NCBI GenBank assembly: GCA_030684515.1
Contig: JAUXVJ010000016.1
Coordinates: 124,001-188,000, forward strand
DNA: 64,000 nt
Origin: Actinomycetota bacterium
Lineage (GTDB): Bacteria > Actinomycetota > Actinomycetes > S36-B12
Reading direction: 5' to 3'
Shown here: positions 12,729-19,967 of the stretch, one piece after another
Layout: each line of letters begins with the position of its first letter
How positions within the stretch are numbered: the stretch's first letter is position 1
The notes under the pieces: model-generated
What the model saw: only the letters and a program-made list of their open reading frames with translations
Told to the model about the DNA's origin: nothing
Databases searched by the model: none
Made by a program: the position numbers and the translations under genes

Positions 12729-14186
12729 CTATTCGGGAATGAGGTACCAGAACGGTCGTGCCTTTGCCTTGTAGATGAACAGGTAGTGCAGCATCACCTT
12801 CATCCAGTGTGCGCTGAGCCCGATTTCTCCATAGGTCTGCTGGGTATCTCGCCCCAGGCTTCCGTACTTCTGCTTGTCGGGAATGATCGGGAACACTGTC
12901 ATCGCAGCGGCCGTGCCGGTTCGCCAGCCCTTGCCTGCCGATGCAATGCAGGCTGCGCCCATCTGCGCCATCGAAGCCGTGTGAACCTTCGCCCGCTCGC
13001 CATGCTTGATGCGCTCAGCAATGCTCATCGCAACGGCTTTCCCAATGGTTCCCGAGGGCATTCCGGTGCGTGGTGGAGCCGGCGCGATCACTGTCCCATT
13101 TGGACTGCTTCGTGGTCGCGACATCTGGTGCGGTGGTGCGAAAGCGATTCCGGCCGCCCAGACATTGTCGTATTGCACTGATTGGTAGGTGCTTGGCCAG
13201 TCGCCAGGCAGCCACTCCTCGTAGGGCTTGGGGGAGTAGTCCGCATCGACCTTCATGAATCCACTGGGAGCAAAGATCTCAGACGTGATGTCGCGGCCTT
13301 GGCGATCGAAGGCCTTCATATCGGCGCCCCGAAATGGCGGCAATAGCATGGCAAAGTCGAACGACTGGGCACCCTTTGTGCCATCCACGAGTTCGTAATG
13401 CGCAAGGCCAGCTTCAATGTAATCAATATGCGCCGACATGATTGCCTTCACGCCGCGTTCCCTGAAGATGGACTCGGTGAAGGACTGACTTGAGATCACG
13501 TCTCCCTTGTGCCCGAAGTTCATGCCATCCATGCCGAAGTCACCAAGGTGTTCCTCGTTGGTGATGTAGATGACCTCGGCTAAGTCGCGGACGCCCTCCT
13601 TCACTAACTCGCGTTCAACGTTGAATGTGTATTCGAAAGCTGCCCCTTGGCAGGTACACGTGCCGTGCCCCATTCCGATGAGCAGAGTCTGGCGTTGGCC
13701 TGACTTGAGGCGATGCACTACCTGGGTGAACTCCTTGGCGGTCTTGCTCGCGTGGTCTGCAGTGCACACCGACCAGGTGTGCTGATCTGGCCCGAGTCCC
13801 GGTGTTGCGGCGAAGTTGAGCTTGGGACCAGTCGCGTTGATGAGGAAGTCGTATTCGAGCTCGCCTGTCTGTCCTTCGCGGGCAGAGTCGGTATACCGCA
13901 CGGTCACATAGGGACGCATGTGCGCAGCGTCGCCTTCGCCATGCAATTCGATCGCGAATGCCTGATGAAAATCAATGCCCTTGCGTTCGTAAACAGGCGC
14001 AAGTGGGAAGGTCACCTGCTTGACAGACATCTGTCCGACGCCCACCCAGATGTTCGACGGAATCCAGTTCCACTGTGAATTGGGAGACACGACAATGACC
14101 TCGTGCTCCTTGCCCAGCTGCCGACGAAGGTGCAGGGCAGCAGTGTGCCCGGCAATGCCGGCCCCAAGAATGACGGTGCGAGTCAT
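12729..14186 (-). CDS. Sulfide:quinone oxidoreductase-like flavoprotein
   Basis: A 485-residue FAD enzyme of the SQR/flavocytochrome c family, which oxidises sulfide to sulfane sulfur and passes electrons to quinone. The N-terminal dinucleotide-binding motif VILGAGIAGHTAALHL is at 5-20. Candidate redox cysteines are C141 (SVCTADHA), C177/C179 (GHGTCTCQGAAFEY) and C413 (GAACIASAGKGW), a three-part pattern like that of membrane SQRs. The C terminus (HWMKVMLHYLFIYKAKARPFWYLIPE region) is amphipathic and fits monotopic membrane binding. Start ATG with AGGAG upstream. It follows thioredoxin by 50 bases and belongs to the operon driven from the operator at 14750. The exact SQR type is uncertain. 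Confidence 0.82.
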   Translation of the reverse strand: MTRTVILGAGIAGHTAALHLRRQLGKEHEVIVVSPNSQWNWIPSNIWVGVGQMSVKQVTFPLAPVYERKGIDFHQAFAIELHGEGDAAHMRPYVTVRYTDSAREGQTGELEYDFLINATGPKLNFAATPGLGPDQHTWSVCTADHASKTAKEFTQVVHRLKSGQRQTLLIGMGHGTCTCQGAAFEYTFNVERELVKEGVRDLAEVIYITNEEHLGDFGMDGMNFGHKGDVISSQSFTESIFRERGVKAIMSAHIDYIEAGLAHYELVDGTKGAQSFDFAMLLPPFRGADMKAFDRQGRDITSEIFAPSGFMKVDADYSPKPYEEWLPGDWPSTYQSVQYDNVWAAGIAFAPPHQMSRPRSSPNGTVIAPAPPRTGMPSGTIGKAVAMSIAERIKHGERAKVHTASMAQMGAACIASAGKGWRTGTAAAMTVFPIIPDKQKYGSLGRDTQQTYGEIGLSAHWMKVMLHYLFIYKAKARPFWYLIPE

Positions 14187-14236
14187 AGGAATCTCCTGAC
14201 GTGAGCACTGAAGTCGAGCCGGACGTGGGTTCGAGA

Positions 14237-14605
14237 TCAGGCAGGCTTTGGCGCCGCAGCCAACTGGCTGCGAATGTCTTCCATGTCAAGCGCGCGGATT
14301 GAACTGATCAATCGCTCAAGTTCTTGAGCCGGAAGTGCTCCTGCCTCCCGGTACACGAGAATCCCGTCCCGGAAGGCCATCAGCGTGGGGATGGATGTGA
14401 TGTGTGCCGAAGCGGCAAGCACCTGTTCGGATTCAGTGTCGATCTTGCCGAAGGTGATGTCCGGATGAGTCTGGGCGGCTCGCTCGAAGATCGGTGCGAA
14501 CTTCCGGCAGGGGCCGCACCAGGATGCCCAGAAATCTACGAGCACGATTTCGGAGTTCGCAATTGAAGTCTCGAAGTTGTCGATGGTCATCGTCACGGTG
14601 CTCAT
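14237..14605 (-). CDS. Thioredoxin
   Basis: A 122-residue thioredoxin fold with the WCGPC active site (C30, C33) and the cis-proline segment SIPTLM. I take the ATG at 14605 as the start: it overlaps the stop of the upstream 38-codon gene (ATGA) and matches normal thioredoxin length; a longer frame upstream belongs to that small gene in another phase. In this operon it is a likely reductant of persulfides or of the neighbouring Cys-rich protein. C-terminal of the fold is an extra helix (LERLISSIRALDMEDIRSQLA). Confidence 0.93.
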   Translation of the reverse strand: MSTVTMTIDNFETSIANSEIVLVDFWASWCGPCRKFAPIFERAAQTHPDITFGKIDTESEQVLAASAHITSIPTLMAFRDGILVYREAGALPAQELERLISSIRALDMEDIRSQLAAAPKPA

Positions 14606-14718
14606 CTGCACGTGCACCGATTCTCTGGTGGAACGGTTGCCATCACCTGGTCGACATGCATACCGCATCCCGAGTAGGTGGTCTTGCCGCAGCTTCTGCA
14701 GACAGCGGGACTACACAT
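14602..14718 (-). CDS. 38-residue six-cysteine mini-protein (paralogue of 17078-17254)
   Basis: The frame reads MCSPAVCRSCGKTTYSGCGM, then HVDQVMATVPPENRCTCR. Cysteines are at 2, 7, 10, 18, 35 and 37, with H21, suggesting a zinc-ribbon-like or sulfur-binding fold. It is easily missed because of its length. Support: a strong GGAGG Shine-Dalgarno five bases before the ATG; a stop that overlaps the thioredoxin start; and 23 of 38 positions identical to the second small protein in the island. Both copies lie directly behind an ATACCC-N4-GGGTAT operator. Its function is unknown; persulfide carrier, zinc protein and thioredoxin partner are all open. Confidence 0.85.
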   Translation of the reverse strand: MCSPAVCRSCGKTTYSGCGMHVDQVMATVPPENRCTCR

Positions 14719-14748
14719 GAAACCTCCAATAAGAGACGGTAGGAAAAC

Positions 14749-14766
14749 TATACCCCCGGGGGTATA
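14749..14766. promoter_or_regulatory. CsoR/CstR-type operator 2 (bidirectional)
   Basis: TATACCCCCGGGGGTATA is a perfect 18-bp palindrome containing ATACCC-CCGG-GGGTAT at 14750-14765. It lies between the divergent mini-protein/trx/sqr operon and the LmbE-family gene, 31 bases from either start codon, and can serve both. Confidence 0.87.
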
Positions 14767-14797
14767 CACTTAGCAAGTCGAACTGAAGGAGATGCAC

Positions 14798-15466
14798 ATG
14801 GATCCGAATTCACGCAGCTTGCCGCCATGGAAGTCGGTACTGGCGGTGGTGGCTCATCCGGATGATGAATCCTTCGGCCTTGGCGCGGTGCTATCGAGCT
14901 TTGTCAATGCGGGAGGCAGTACCTCGGTTCTGTGCTTTACCCACGGAGAGGCATCGACTCTTCACGGAGTCGAAGGCGAACTGGCGCAGGTGCGAGAGGC
15001 TGAACTGCGTTCTGCTGGAATTGAACTTGGTCTGACGAACGTGCGGCTCCTGTCCTACGCAGACGGGGACCTTGCAAGTGCGAATCAGGCGAGGCTGCGA
15101 GCCGATATCTTGACCGCGGTGCGCGATTTTGCTGTCGATGGGCTCCTGGTGTTCGACCCCTCAGGTGTCACGTCGCATCCGGATCACCAAGCTGCAACCC
15201 AGGCTGCTTTGCAGGCAGCGCAAGAGCAGGGCTTGGGCGTCCTTGCTTGGACTTTGCCAGCAGATGTGGCCGCGACGCTTGCCGAAGAATTCAAGGTGCC
15301 GTTCAAAGGGCACCAGGTGCAAGAGGTGGATGTCGTCATTGACGTGGATCGTGGAACTCAACTGAAGGCTGTGCAATGCCACCCCAGTCAGGCTGTGCCC
15401 GGTAGCGCACTGTGGAGGCGGCTGGCATTGTTGGGAGATCGTGAACACTTGCGCTGGCTCGCATAA
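14798..15466 (+). CDS. PIG-L/LmbE-family zinc deacetylase
   Basis: This 222-residue protein carries the family's metal motifs: AHPDDESFG near residues 23-31 and the late HPDH near 127-130. The family includes MshB and Mca, which deacetylate or cleave mycothiol precursors and conjugates, and BshB for bacillithiol. The start is set at ATG 14798 because GAAGGAG ends six bases before it; the ATG at 14792 would sit directly on the Shine-Dalgarno. It lies behind operator 2 and so is probably induced with the sulfide genes. A role on a low-molecular-weight thiol or its S-conjugate is inference from family and context. Confidence 0.85.
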   Translation: MDPNSRSLPPWKSVLAVVAHPDDESFGLGAVLSSFVNAGGSTSVLCFTHGEASTLHGVEGELAQVREAELRSAGIELGLTNVRLLSYADGDLASANQARLRADILTAVRDFAVDGLLVFDPSGVTSHPDHQAATQAALQAAQEQGLGVLAWTLPADVAATLAEEFKVPFKGHQVQEVDVVIDVDRGTQLKAVQCHPSQAVPGSALWRRLALLGDREHLRWLA

Positions 15467-15563
15467 GACTCATGATGCGCAATGCCACGGACCGGCACCG
15501 GAAGCACGTCGTGCTGGCCGTCGCATTTGCAATCGAACCTTGCTATCCGTCAGACGCCTTTGG

Positions 15564-15767
15564 TCATGTGGACCTGTTGGTCCGCAAACCAAGAATTCGG
15601 TAGAGGGGGCAGAAGCCAACAGCAGCAGTGATGAGCAGGATCGCCGCAACGACGAACAAGATGATGCCAAGCGCGGTGCCAGCGCCGACAAGCAGCGCCA
15701 CCACGACCGCAACTGTGGCCAGTGCGACGCGGATGACGCGATCGACGGTGCTCTCGTTGGTGCGCAT
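15564..15767 (-). CDS. DUF2892 (YgaP-like) small membrane protein
   Basis: The 67 residues form two hydrophobic helices (about 12-29 and 31-50) followed by GFCPLYRILG, the typical DUF2892 ending with a conserved Cys-Pro. In YgaP this domain is fused to rhodanese; here it stands alone within a sulfur regulon. Start ATG 15767 is preceded by GAGGAA; a longer frame upstream runs through the operator and is not real. It is divergent from the DUF302 gene across operator 3. The role in sulfide or sulfane-sulfur handling at the membrane is inferred. Confidence 0.85.
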   Translation of the reverse strand: MRTNESTVDRVIRVALATVAVVVALLVGAGTALGIILFVVAAILLITAAVGFCPLYRILGLRTNRST

Positions 15768-15821
15768 GGTGGGTTCCTCTCGAAGGGGCGAGTCAGGTGT
15801 GACTGACTGAACGTCTTCAGC

Positions 15822-15837
15822 ATACCCCTGTGGGTAT
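15822..15837. promoter_or_regulatory. CsoR/CstR-type operator 3 (bidirectional)
   Basis: ATACCC-CTGT-GGGTAT, between the DUF2892 gene (minus) and the DUF302 gene (plus). The arms are identical to the other three sites. Confidence 0.87.
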
Positions 15838-15931
15838 ACTGGGGGAGTTCGAGTCTGCCGACAGAACGAAAGACTTTCACTTGCCCGCATGGCGTGTGAA
15901 TATCCAGATTCTCAACAGTGAGGAATGCGCG

Positions 15932-16321
15932 ATGTCGTACTCAATGAGTCGGACTTTCGATCGGGATTTTGATCTGGTCAGGAGCCAGGTCGGCGTTGCT
16001 CTTGCCGATCAGGGCTTCGGTGTGATCACAGAGATTGACATGCAGGCCACCTTGAAGGCCAAGGTCGGTGCAGAAATTGATCGCTATCTGATCCTGGGCG
16101 CCTGCAATCCAGCCATCGCCTTCCGAGCTCTCCAAGTCGAGCCCGAAGTCGGCCTGCTGCTTCCGTGCAATGTGGTGATTCGATCGATTCCGGACGGAAC
16201 TACGGTCGACTTCATCGATCCAGCGATCATGAGCGAGCTTGCAGCGAATCCGGATATGCAGTCGATCGCGGCTGAAGTCGCAGAGAAGCTCTCATCTGCA
16301 CTATCCAGCATCCAGTCATAG
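15932..16321 (+). CDS. DUF302 family protein
   Basis: A 129-residue protein with the DUF302 pattern: GFGVITEIDMQATLKAKVG near 30-48, then YLILGACNPAIAFRAL and a GLLLPCNVVIR strand. C64 (GACNP) and C84 (LPCNVV) are the family's conserved cysteines. DUF302 genes are often found with SQR, rhodanese and CsoR-like genes, but the biochemical role is not established. Start ATG has GAGGA eight to ten bases upstream. The gene converges on the methyltransferase, with a six-base overlap of the two 3' ends. Confidence 0.88.
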   Translation: MSYSMSRTFDRDFDLVRSQVGVALADQGFGVITEIDMQATLKAKVGAEIDRYLILGACNPAIAFRALQVEPEVGLLLPCNVVIRSIPDGTTVDFIDPAIMSELAANPDMQSIAAEVAEKLSSALSSIQS

Positions 16322-16969
16322 CGATTTTCGCGCCACGAGATCGGTCAATGCCGACCTGCCCCTATGGCCCTGCCCCTCGTCAATCTCCTGGTCGTAGTCG
16401 AGCAGCAAGATCAGATCCAGATCGGCGAAGGATTCGCGCAGCAGCTCTGCGTCGTACAACTGTTCCAGGACGGAAGGACCTCCCGTTCCAAAGCCAAGTT
16501 GGCGCTGGTGGTAGCCCTCCATGAGCAGGACTCCATTTCGCTTTATTGCTGCACTCAATTCTCCAAATAGTTTGCGGCGCTGCGTTGGAGTTGCGAACTG
16601 AATGAAGATCGCGACAACGGCGTCGTACTGCTCGAAAGGCCAAGTCCAATTCAGCACATCTACTTGCTCGAAATAGATGCAGCCCGGTTGAATCGATGTG
16701 AAGTCCTCTACGACGGCTACGCCCCGCGAGACGGCCAGTGATGTGGCCTTCTCAATCGCCACCATCGATGCTTCGATTGCATGCACGCCATATCCCTGCT
16801 GGGCCAGCCACACACCATTGCGGCCCTCGCCGTCTGCGACGGCCAACACCAGGCCAGAGCGTGGGATGTGGTGAGCCTGGCGTACGAGAAAGGCATTGGG
16901 GTCGGTCCCAAACAGATAGCCATCCTTGGCATAACGAGCATCCCAGGAACCTTCTGCGTGCTGACTCAT
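16316..16969 (-). CDS. Class I SAM-dependent methyltransferase (TehB/TPMT-like)
   Basis: This 217-residue enzyme has the SAM-binding motif GLVLAVADGEGRNGVWLAQQG (about 38-58), a variant of the GxGxGxN loop, the acidic strand-2 region HAIEAS, and the opening SWDARYAKDGYLFGTDPNAFL shared with TehB and thiopurine methyltransferase relatives. Some members methylate thiols, sulfide or tellurite. It starts at ATG 16969; a longer frame would run through operator 4 and is rejected. The location behind that operator suggests a sulfur-linked substrate such as sulfide or a thiol; this is inference. Confidence 0.85.
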   Translation of the reverse strand: MSQHAEGSWDARYAKDGYLFGTDPNAFLVRQAHHIPRSGLVLAVADGEGRNGVWLAQQGYGVHAIEASMVAIEKATSLAVSRGVAVVEDFTSIQPGCIYFEQVDVLNWTWPFEQYDAVVAIFIQFATPTQRRKLFGELSAAIKRNGVLLMEGYHQRQLGFGTGGPSVLEQLYDAELLRESFADLDLILLLDYDQEIDEGQGHRGRSALTDLVARKSL

Positions 16970-17006
16970 AGGTCCTGCCCCTGTCTTGGCCCTCGATGAT
17001 TGAGTT

Positions 17007-17040
17007 GCCAAGAGCATACCCCGGGGGGTATGCTCTTGGC
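17007..17040. promoter_or_regulatory. CsoR/CstR-type operator 4 inside a 34-bp inverted repeat (bidirectional)
   Basis: ATACCC-CGGG-GGGTAT lies at 17016-17031. The dyad continues outwards to 16-bp perfect arms, 17007-17022 and 17025-17040, around a GG centre. It lies between the divergent methyltransferase and the second mini-protein operon. The longer arms could bind two tetramers or fold in RNA. Confidence 0.88.
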
Positions 17041-17077
17041 ACTAGAATCAATGCTCCCACGACCGAAATGGATCTTC

Positions 17078-17254
17078 ATGTGCCGACAAGCAAGCTGCCA
17101 GAACTGCGGTAAGACCTCATGGGCTGGCTGCGGCCAGCATGTTGATCAGGTGATGCGAGGAGTACCAAAGGCGCAACGATGCACGTGCACAGCAGCAGAG
17201 AAGAATGCAGCCAAGAAGCAGGGCGGATTCCTGTCACGTCTGTTTGGAGGCTGA
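17078..17254 (+). CDS. 58-residue Cys-rich mini-protein with basic C-terminal tail
   Basis: It begins MCRQASCQNCGKTSWAGCGQ and continues HVDQVMRGVPKAQRCTC, with cysteines at 2, 7, 10, 18, 35 and 37, the same positions as in the 38-residue paralogue at 14602-14718. It then adds a basic tail, AAEKNAAKKQGGFLSRLFGG, which ends in an amphipathic FLSRLF segment that could touch a membrane or partner protein. ATG 17078 is chosen because MCR/MCS is shared by both copies; an in-frame ATG at 17051 is the alternative. It ends one base before the reductase ATG and shares its operon. The function is unknown. Confidence 0.85.
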   Translation: MCRQASCQNCGKTSWAGCGQHVDQVMRGVPKAQRCTCTAAEKNAAKKQGGFLSRLFGG

Positions 17255-17255
17255 G

Positions 17256-18887
17256 ATGAAGCAGGTAGTGATCATTGGTGGCGTTGCCGGTGGAATGTCC
17301 GCGGCGACGCGTCTTCGCAGGCTGGATCCGAGCGCATCGATCATCGTTGTGGAACGAAGCGGATATGTCTCCTATGCAAACTGCGGTCTGCCCTACTTCA
17401 TGGGTGGAGTGATCGCCAATCGAGGCGACCTGCTTCTGCAGACGCCAGAGAGTCTGCATGCTCGATTCCGACTCGATGTTCGAGTGCTCACTGAAGTGGC
17501 GGACATCGATCGCACTGCAAAGACAGTGACTGTGCGAAATCTCGCCGATGCAAGCATCTACGAACTGCCCTACGACTACTTGATCATGAGCCCGGGGGCG
17601 CAGGCAATCGTGCCAAATCTGCCCGGTATCGAACGGGCACTGACCCTGCGCACGATTGAAGACGTCACCCGGCTTTCCCAGGCCGTCTCCAGCAGCCCGC
17701 GCCACGCTGTGGTGATCGGAGGCGGGTTCATCGGCGTGGAGACTGCCGAGAATCTCGTGCACCGTGGAATCTCGACCACCCTTGTCGAGGCAATGGACCA
17801 GGTGCTTGCACCGCTCGACCCCGAAATGGCAAAGCCAGTTGCCGACGAGTTGAGCGCACATGGGATTTCCGTGCGGCTTGGATCAGGGCTGTCAGCTATT
17901 GATGAGCAGGGAGTCGTCCTTGCTGACGAATCGCGGATTGATGCCGATCTGGTGATTCTGGCAATCGGTGTTCGTCCCGACACAGCCTTGGCCAGTGCCG
18001 CGGGTCTGGAGGTCGGGCCACGGGGCGGCATAGTCGTCGACGCCTTCAACCGCACAAGTGATCCGTCGATTTATGCCGTTGGTGACGCAGTCGAGAAGAC
18101 CGATGCCCTGGATGGGGAGGCTGTGCTCGTGCCACTTGCCAACATTGCCAATCGACAGGGACGGATGGTGGCCGACCACATCATGGGTCGTCCGGTTCGC
18201 GAAGTTCCCACGATCGGCACCGCAATCGTGAAGGTCTTCGACTTGGCGGTGGCAACGACGGGTTGGAGTGAGAAGCGCCTGCGCGCCCAAGGTCGGGCTT
18301 GCGTCGTGCTGCACTCGCATCCGGGTTCGCATGCTGGCTATTACCCCGGTTCGGAATCAATGATGCTGAAGATGGTCGTGGATCCAGTGACTGGCCAAAT
18401 ACTCGGCGCGCAAGGCGTGGGACGCCAGGGCGTCGACAAGCGCATCGATGTGCTGGCCACGGCAATGCGCGCGGGCATCACTGCACCGGAGCTTGCCGAT
18501 CTTGAGCTTGCATATGCGCCACCCTTTGGGTCGGCCAAGGATCCCGTGAACATGCTTGGCTACATGGCCGACAACGTGCTCAGTGGCTTGACGCAGACCG
18601 TGCAATGGAACGAACTGGCCTCGCAGATGCAACATGGGGCAGTGCTGGTGGATGTGCGCACTCCTGAAGAATTTCGGCAGGGACATATCCCAGAGGCGAT
18701 CAACATCCCCGTCGATGACCTTCGCGACAGATGTCAGCAGCTGCCAAAGCAGAATGTCATCGTCTACTGCAAGGTTGGGCAGCGCGGCCACACTGCGGCC
18801 AATCTGCTGCGTGAGTGTGGTGTTGCGTCGATGAACCTCGACGGCGGCTTCGAAACCTGGAGCCATTCTCCGGCGGCGCGTAAGTAG
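17256..18887 (+). CDS. CoA-disulfide reductase-like flavoprotein fused to rhodanese (CoADR-Rhd)
   Basis: The 543 residues form an FAD/NAD(P)H disulfide oxidoreductase (VVIIGGVAGGMSAATRLRRL at 4-22; second nucleotide motif VVIGGGFIGVETAENL) with the single active-site cysteine C43 in SYANCGLPYF, as in CoA-disulfide reductases. The C-terminal rhodanese domain (from about 460) has DVRTPEEFRQGHIPEAIN and the active-site loop YCKVGQRG with C505. Relatives reduce CoA disulfide, CoA-persulfide or polysulfide to release sulfide. ATG 17256 is set by GGAGG five bases upstream; the open frame upstream overlaps the mini-protein. Here it may recycle the persulfides formed by the SQR-like enzyme. Confidence 0.93.
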   Translation: MKQVVIIGGVAGGMSAATRLRRLDPSASIIVVERSGYVSYANCGLPYFMGGVIANRGDLLLQTPESLHARFRLDVRVLTEVADIDRTAKTVTVRNLADASIYELPYDYLIMSPGAQAIVPNLPGIERALTLRTIEDVTRLSQAVSSSPRHAVVIGGGFIGVETAENLVHRGISTTLVEAMDQVLAPLDPEMAKPVADELSAHGISVRLGSGLSAIDEQGVVLADESRIDADLVILAIGVRPDTALASAAGLEVGPRGGIVVDAFNRTSDPSIYAVGDAVEKTDALDGEAVLVPLANIANRQGRMVADHIMGRPVREVPTIGTAIVKVFDLAVATTGWSEKRLRAQGRACVVLHSHPGSHAGYYPGSESMMLKMVVDPVTGQILGAQGVGRQGVDKRIDVLATAMRAGITAPELADLELAYAPPFGSAKDPVNMLGYMADNVLSGLTQTVQWNELASQMQHGAVLVDVRTPEEFRQGHIPEAINIPVDDLRDRCQQLPKQNVIVYCKVGQRGHTAANLLRECGVASMNLDGGFETWSHSPAARK

Positions 18888-18980
18888 AACCGCGAAATTT
18901 ACTGAATCACGCCCTCGCATGGCAGTCATAACTGGCACGATGCTCAGCGCCGCTGACCCGCGGATCATTGCCCAACACGC

Positions 18981-18986
18981 TAGAGT
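18981..18986 (+). promoter_or_regulatory. -10 box (TAGAGT) before the DUF2510 protein
   Basis: TAGAGT ends eight bases before the GTG at 18995, with no Shine-Dalgarno in between, so transcription probably begins at the start codon. No good -35 box is seen. Confidence 0.35.
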
Positions 18987-18994
18987 GAGGTTCA

Positions 18995-19903
18995 GTGAAG
19001 GCCAAGACGAAGGCAAAGCTCGAGAAGAACCGGGCTAAAGCATCGGGGACGGCGCAGGACCCAATCCGCCTGTACGACCGTCCGATCTGGTTTGACGTCT
19101 GGTTCATCGTCGGGCTCATGCTCGCGACTCCAGACGTCATCGTGGCCATCCTGATCACATTCAGGGCTGATTTCGACTTTGATATCGCCGGTCGAGCAAT
19201 CAGCGGCTATCTCCTGCTTCTTATTCTCACGATCCTGAAATTCGGCCTCGGCTCCTTGATGCCGGTGTTCATTCGAAGGTCGATGCGTCGCGGAAAGCTC
19301 AAGGCCGCGCCTATTCGCCTGGAACCTGGCTTCTATGAGGACCCGATTCGCAAGGGCAGTCAGCGGTACTGGGACGGCACAGCATGGACTGCGGAACTGC
19401 GTGCGCCTTACAAGCGCGAGCCAGGGCGGATGCTGTTTCTGTGCGGAGTTGGCTTCCTTCTCAGCCTGCTCATCGGTCTTGGGTTCTCAGTCAAGACGTT
19501 CAACGCCGTGAAGGTTCAGCTCTCGTATCAGAGCAGCACCAGTTTGGTCCAGCAGTTCTCCAACGAAAGTCTGACGGCCCTCACTCCCGATGTCGTCATC
19601 GCTTCGAGCCCGGCCTTTGCCGAGGCAAGCAGCAATCTGTCGTCCGATGTTGCTGGCTATCCCAGGAAAGAAGGCGAGGCCACCGAAGTTGAGGGGATTG
19701 ATCTCGTCCTTTATCAGTCCTATGCAACTGCCTTCGCCGCACTTGCTGACCAAGTTGCCAAGTTGGCCGCCAAGATTCAGGCCTGCCCCTCGGTTGACAG
19801 TCCCTGCTCAAGTGCGGCGCTGAAGTCAGCCAGTGCGGGCATCTCACAGGCGGTACGGCAACTGCCCGTCGTGCAGACTCGTGATCAGGCGGCCAGCCAA
19901 TAG
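18995..19903 (+). CDS. Membrane protein with DUF2510 domain
   Basis: A 302-residue protein with a very basic N terminus (KAKTKAKLEKNRAK), hydrophobic segments near 33-55 and 68-90, then a DUF2510 motif at about 108-136 (LEPGFYEDPIRKGSQRYWDGTAWT), a third membrane helix near 146-165, and an extracytoplasmic C-terminal half rich in Ser/Ala with C262 and C269. DUF2510 is an actinobacterial short motif of unknown function. GTG start, no Shine-Dalgarno. It lies outside the four operators, so I do not count it in the sulfur regulon. Confidence 0.75.
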   Translation: MKAKTKAKLEKNRAKASGTAQDPIRLYDRPIWFDVWFIVGLMLATPDVIVAILITFRADFDFDIAGRAISGYLLLLILTILKFGLGSLMPVFIRRSMRRGKLKAAPIRLEPGFYEDPIRKGSQRYWDGTAWTAELRAPYKREPGRMLFLCGVGFLLSLLIGLGFSVKTFNAVKVQLSYQSSTSLVQQFSNESLTALTPDVVIASSPAFAEASSNLSSDVAGYPRKEGEATEVEGIDLVLYQSYATAFAALADQVAKLAAKIQACPSVDSPCSSAALKSASAGISQAVRQLPVVQTRDQAASQ

Positions 19904-19967
19904 CGCAGGAGTGGATCTTTTTGCTTGACATTTGGAAGGCTCCGAATTCGTATGCCACAGTTCAGGA

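Noticed and set aside
12531-13181. 216-codon plus-strand open frame over the end of the SQR-like gene
   Set aside because: No recognisable domain and erratic composition; the minus strand carries a well-formed flavoprotein here.
12228-18887. Sulfur island as a copper-resistance island
   Set aside because: No copper ATPase, chaperone or multicopper oxidase is present and the repressor lacks the copper-ligand histidine.
18919-18995. Possible small gene starting ATG at 18919
   Set aside because: It overlaps the DUF2510 gene, lacks a Shine-Dalgarno and has no recognisable product.
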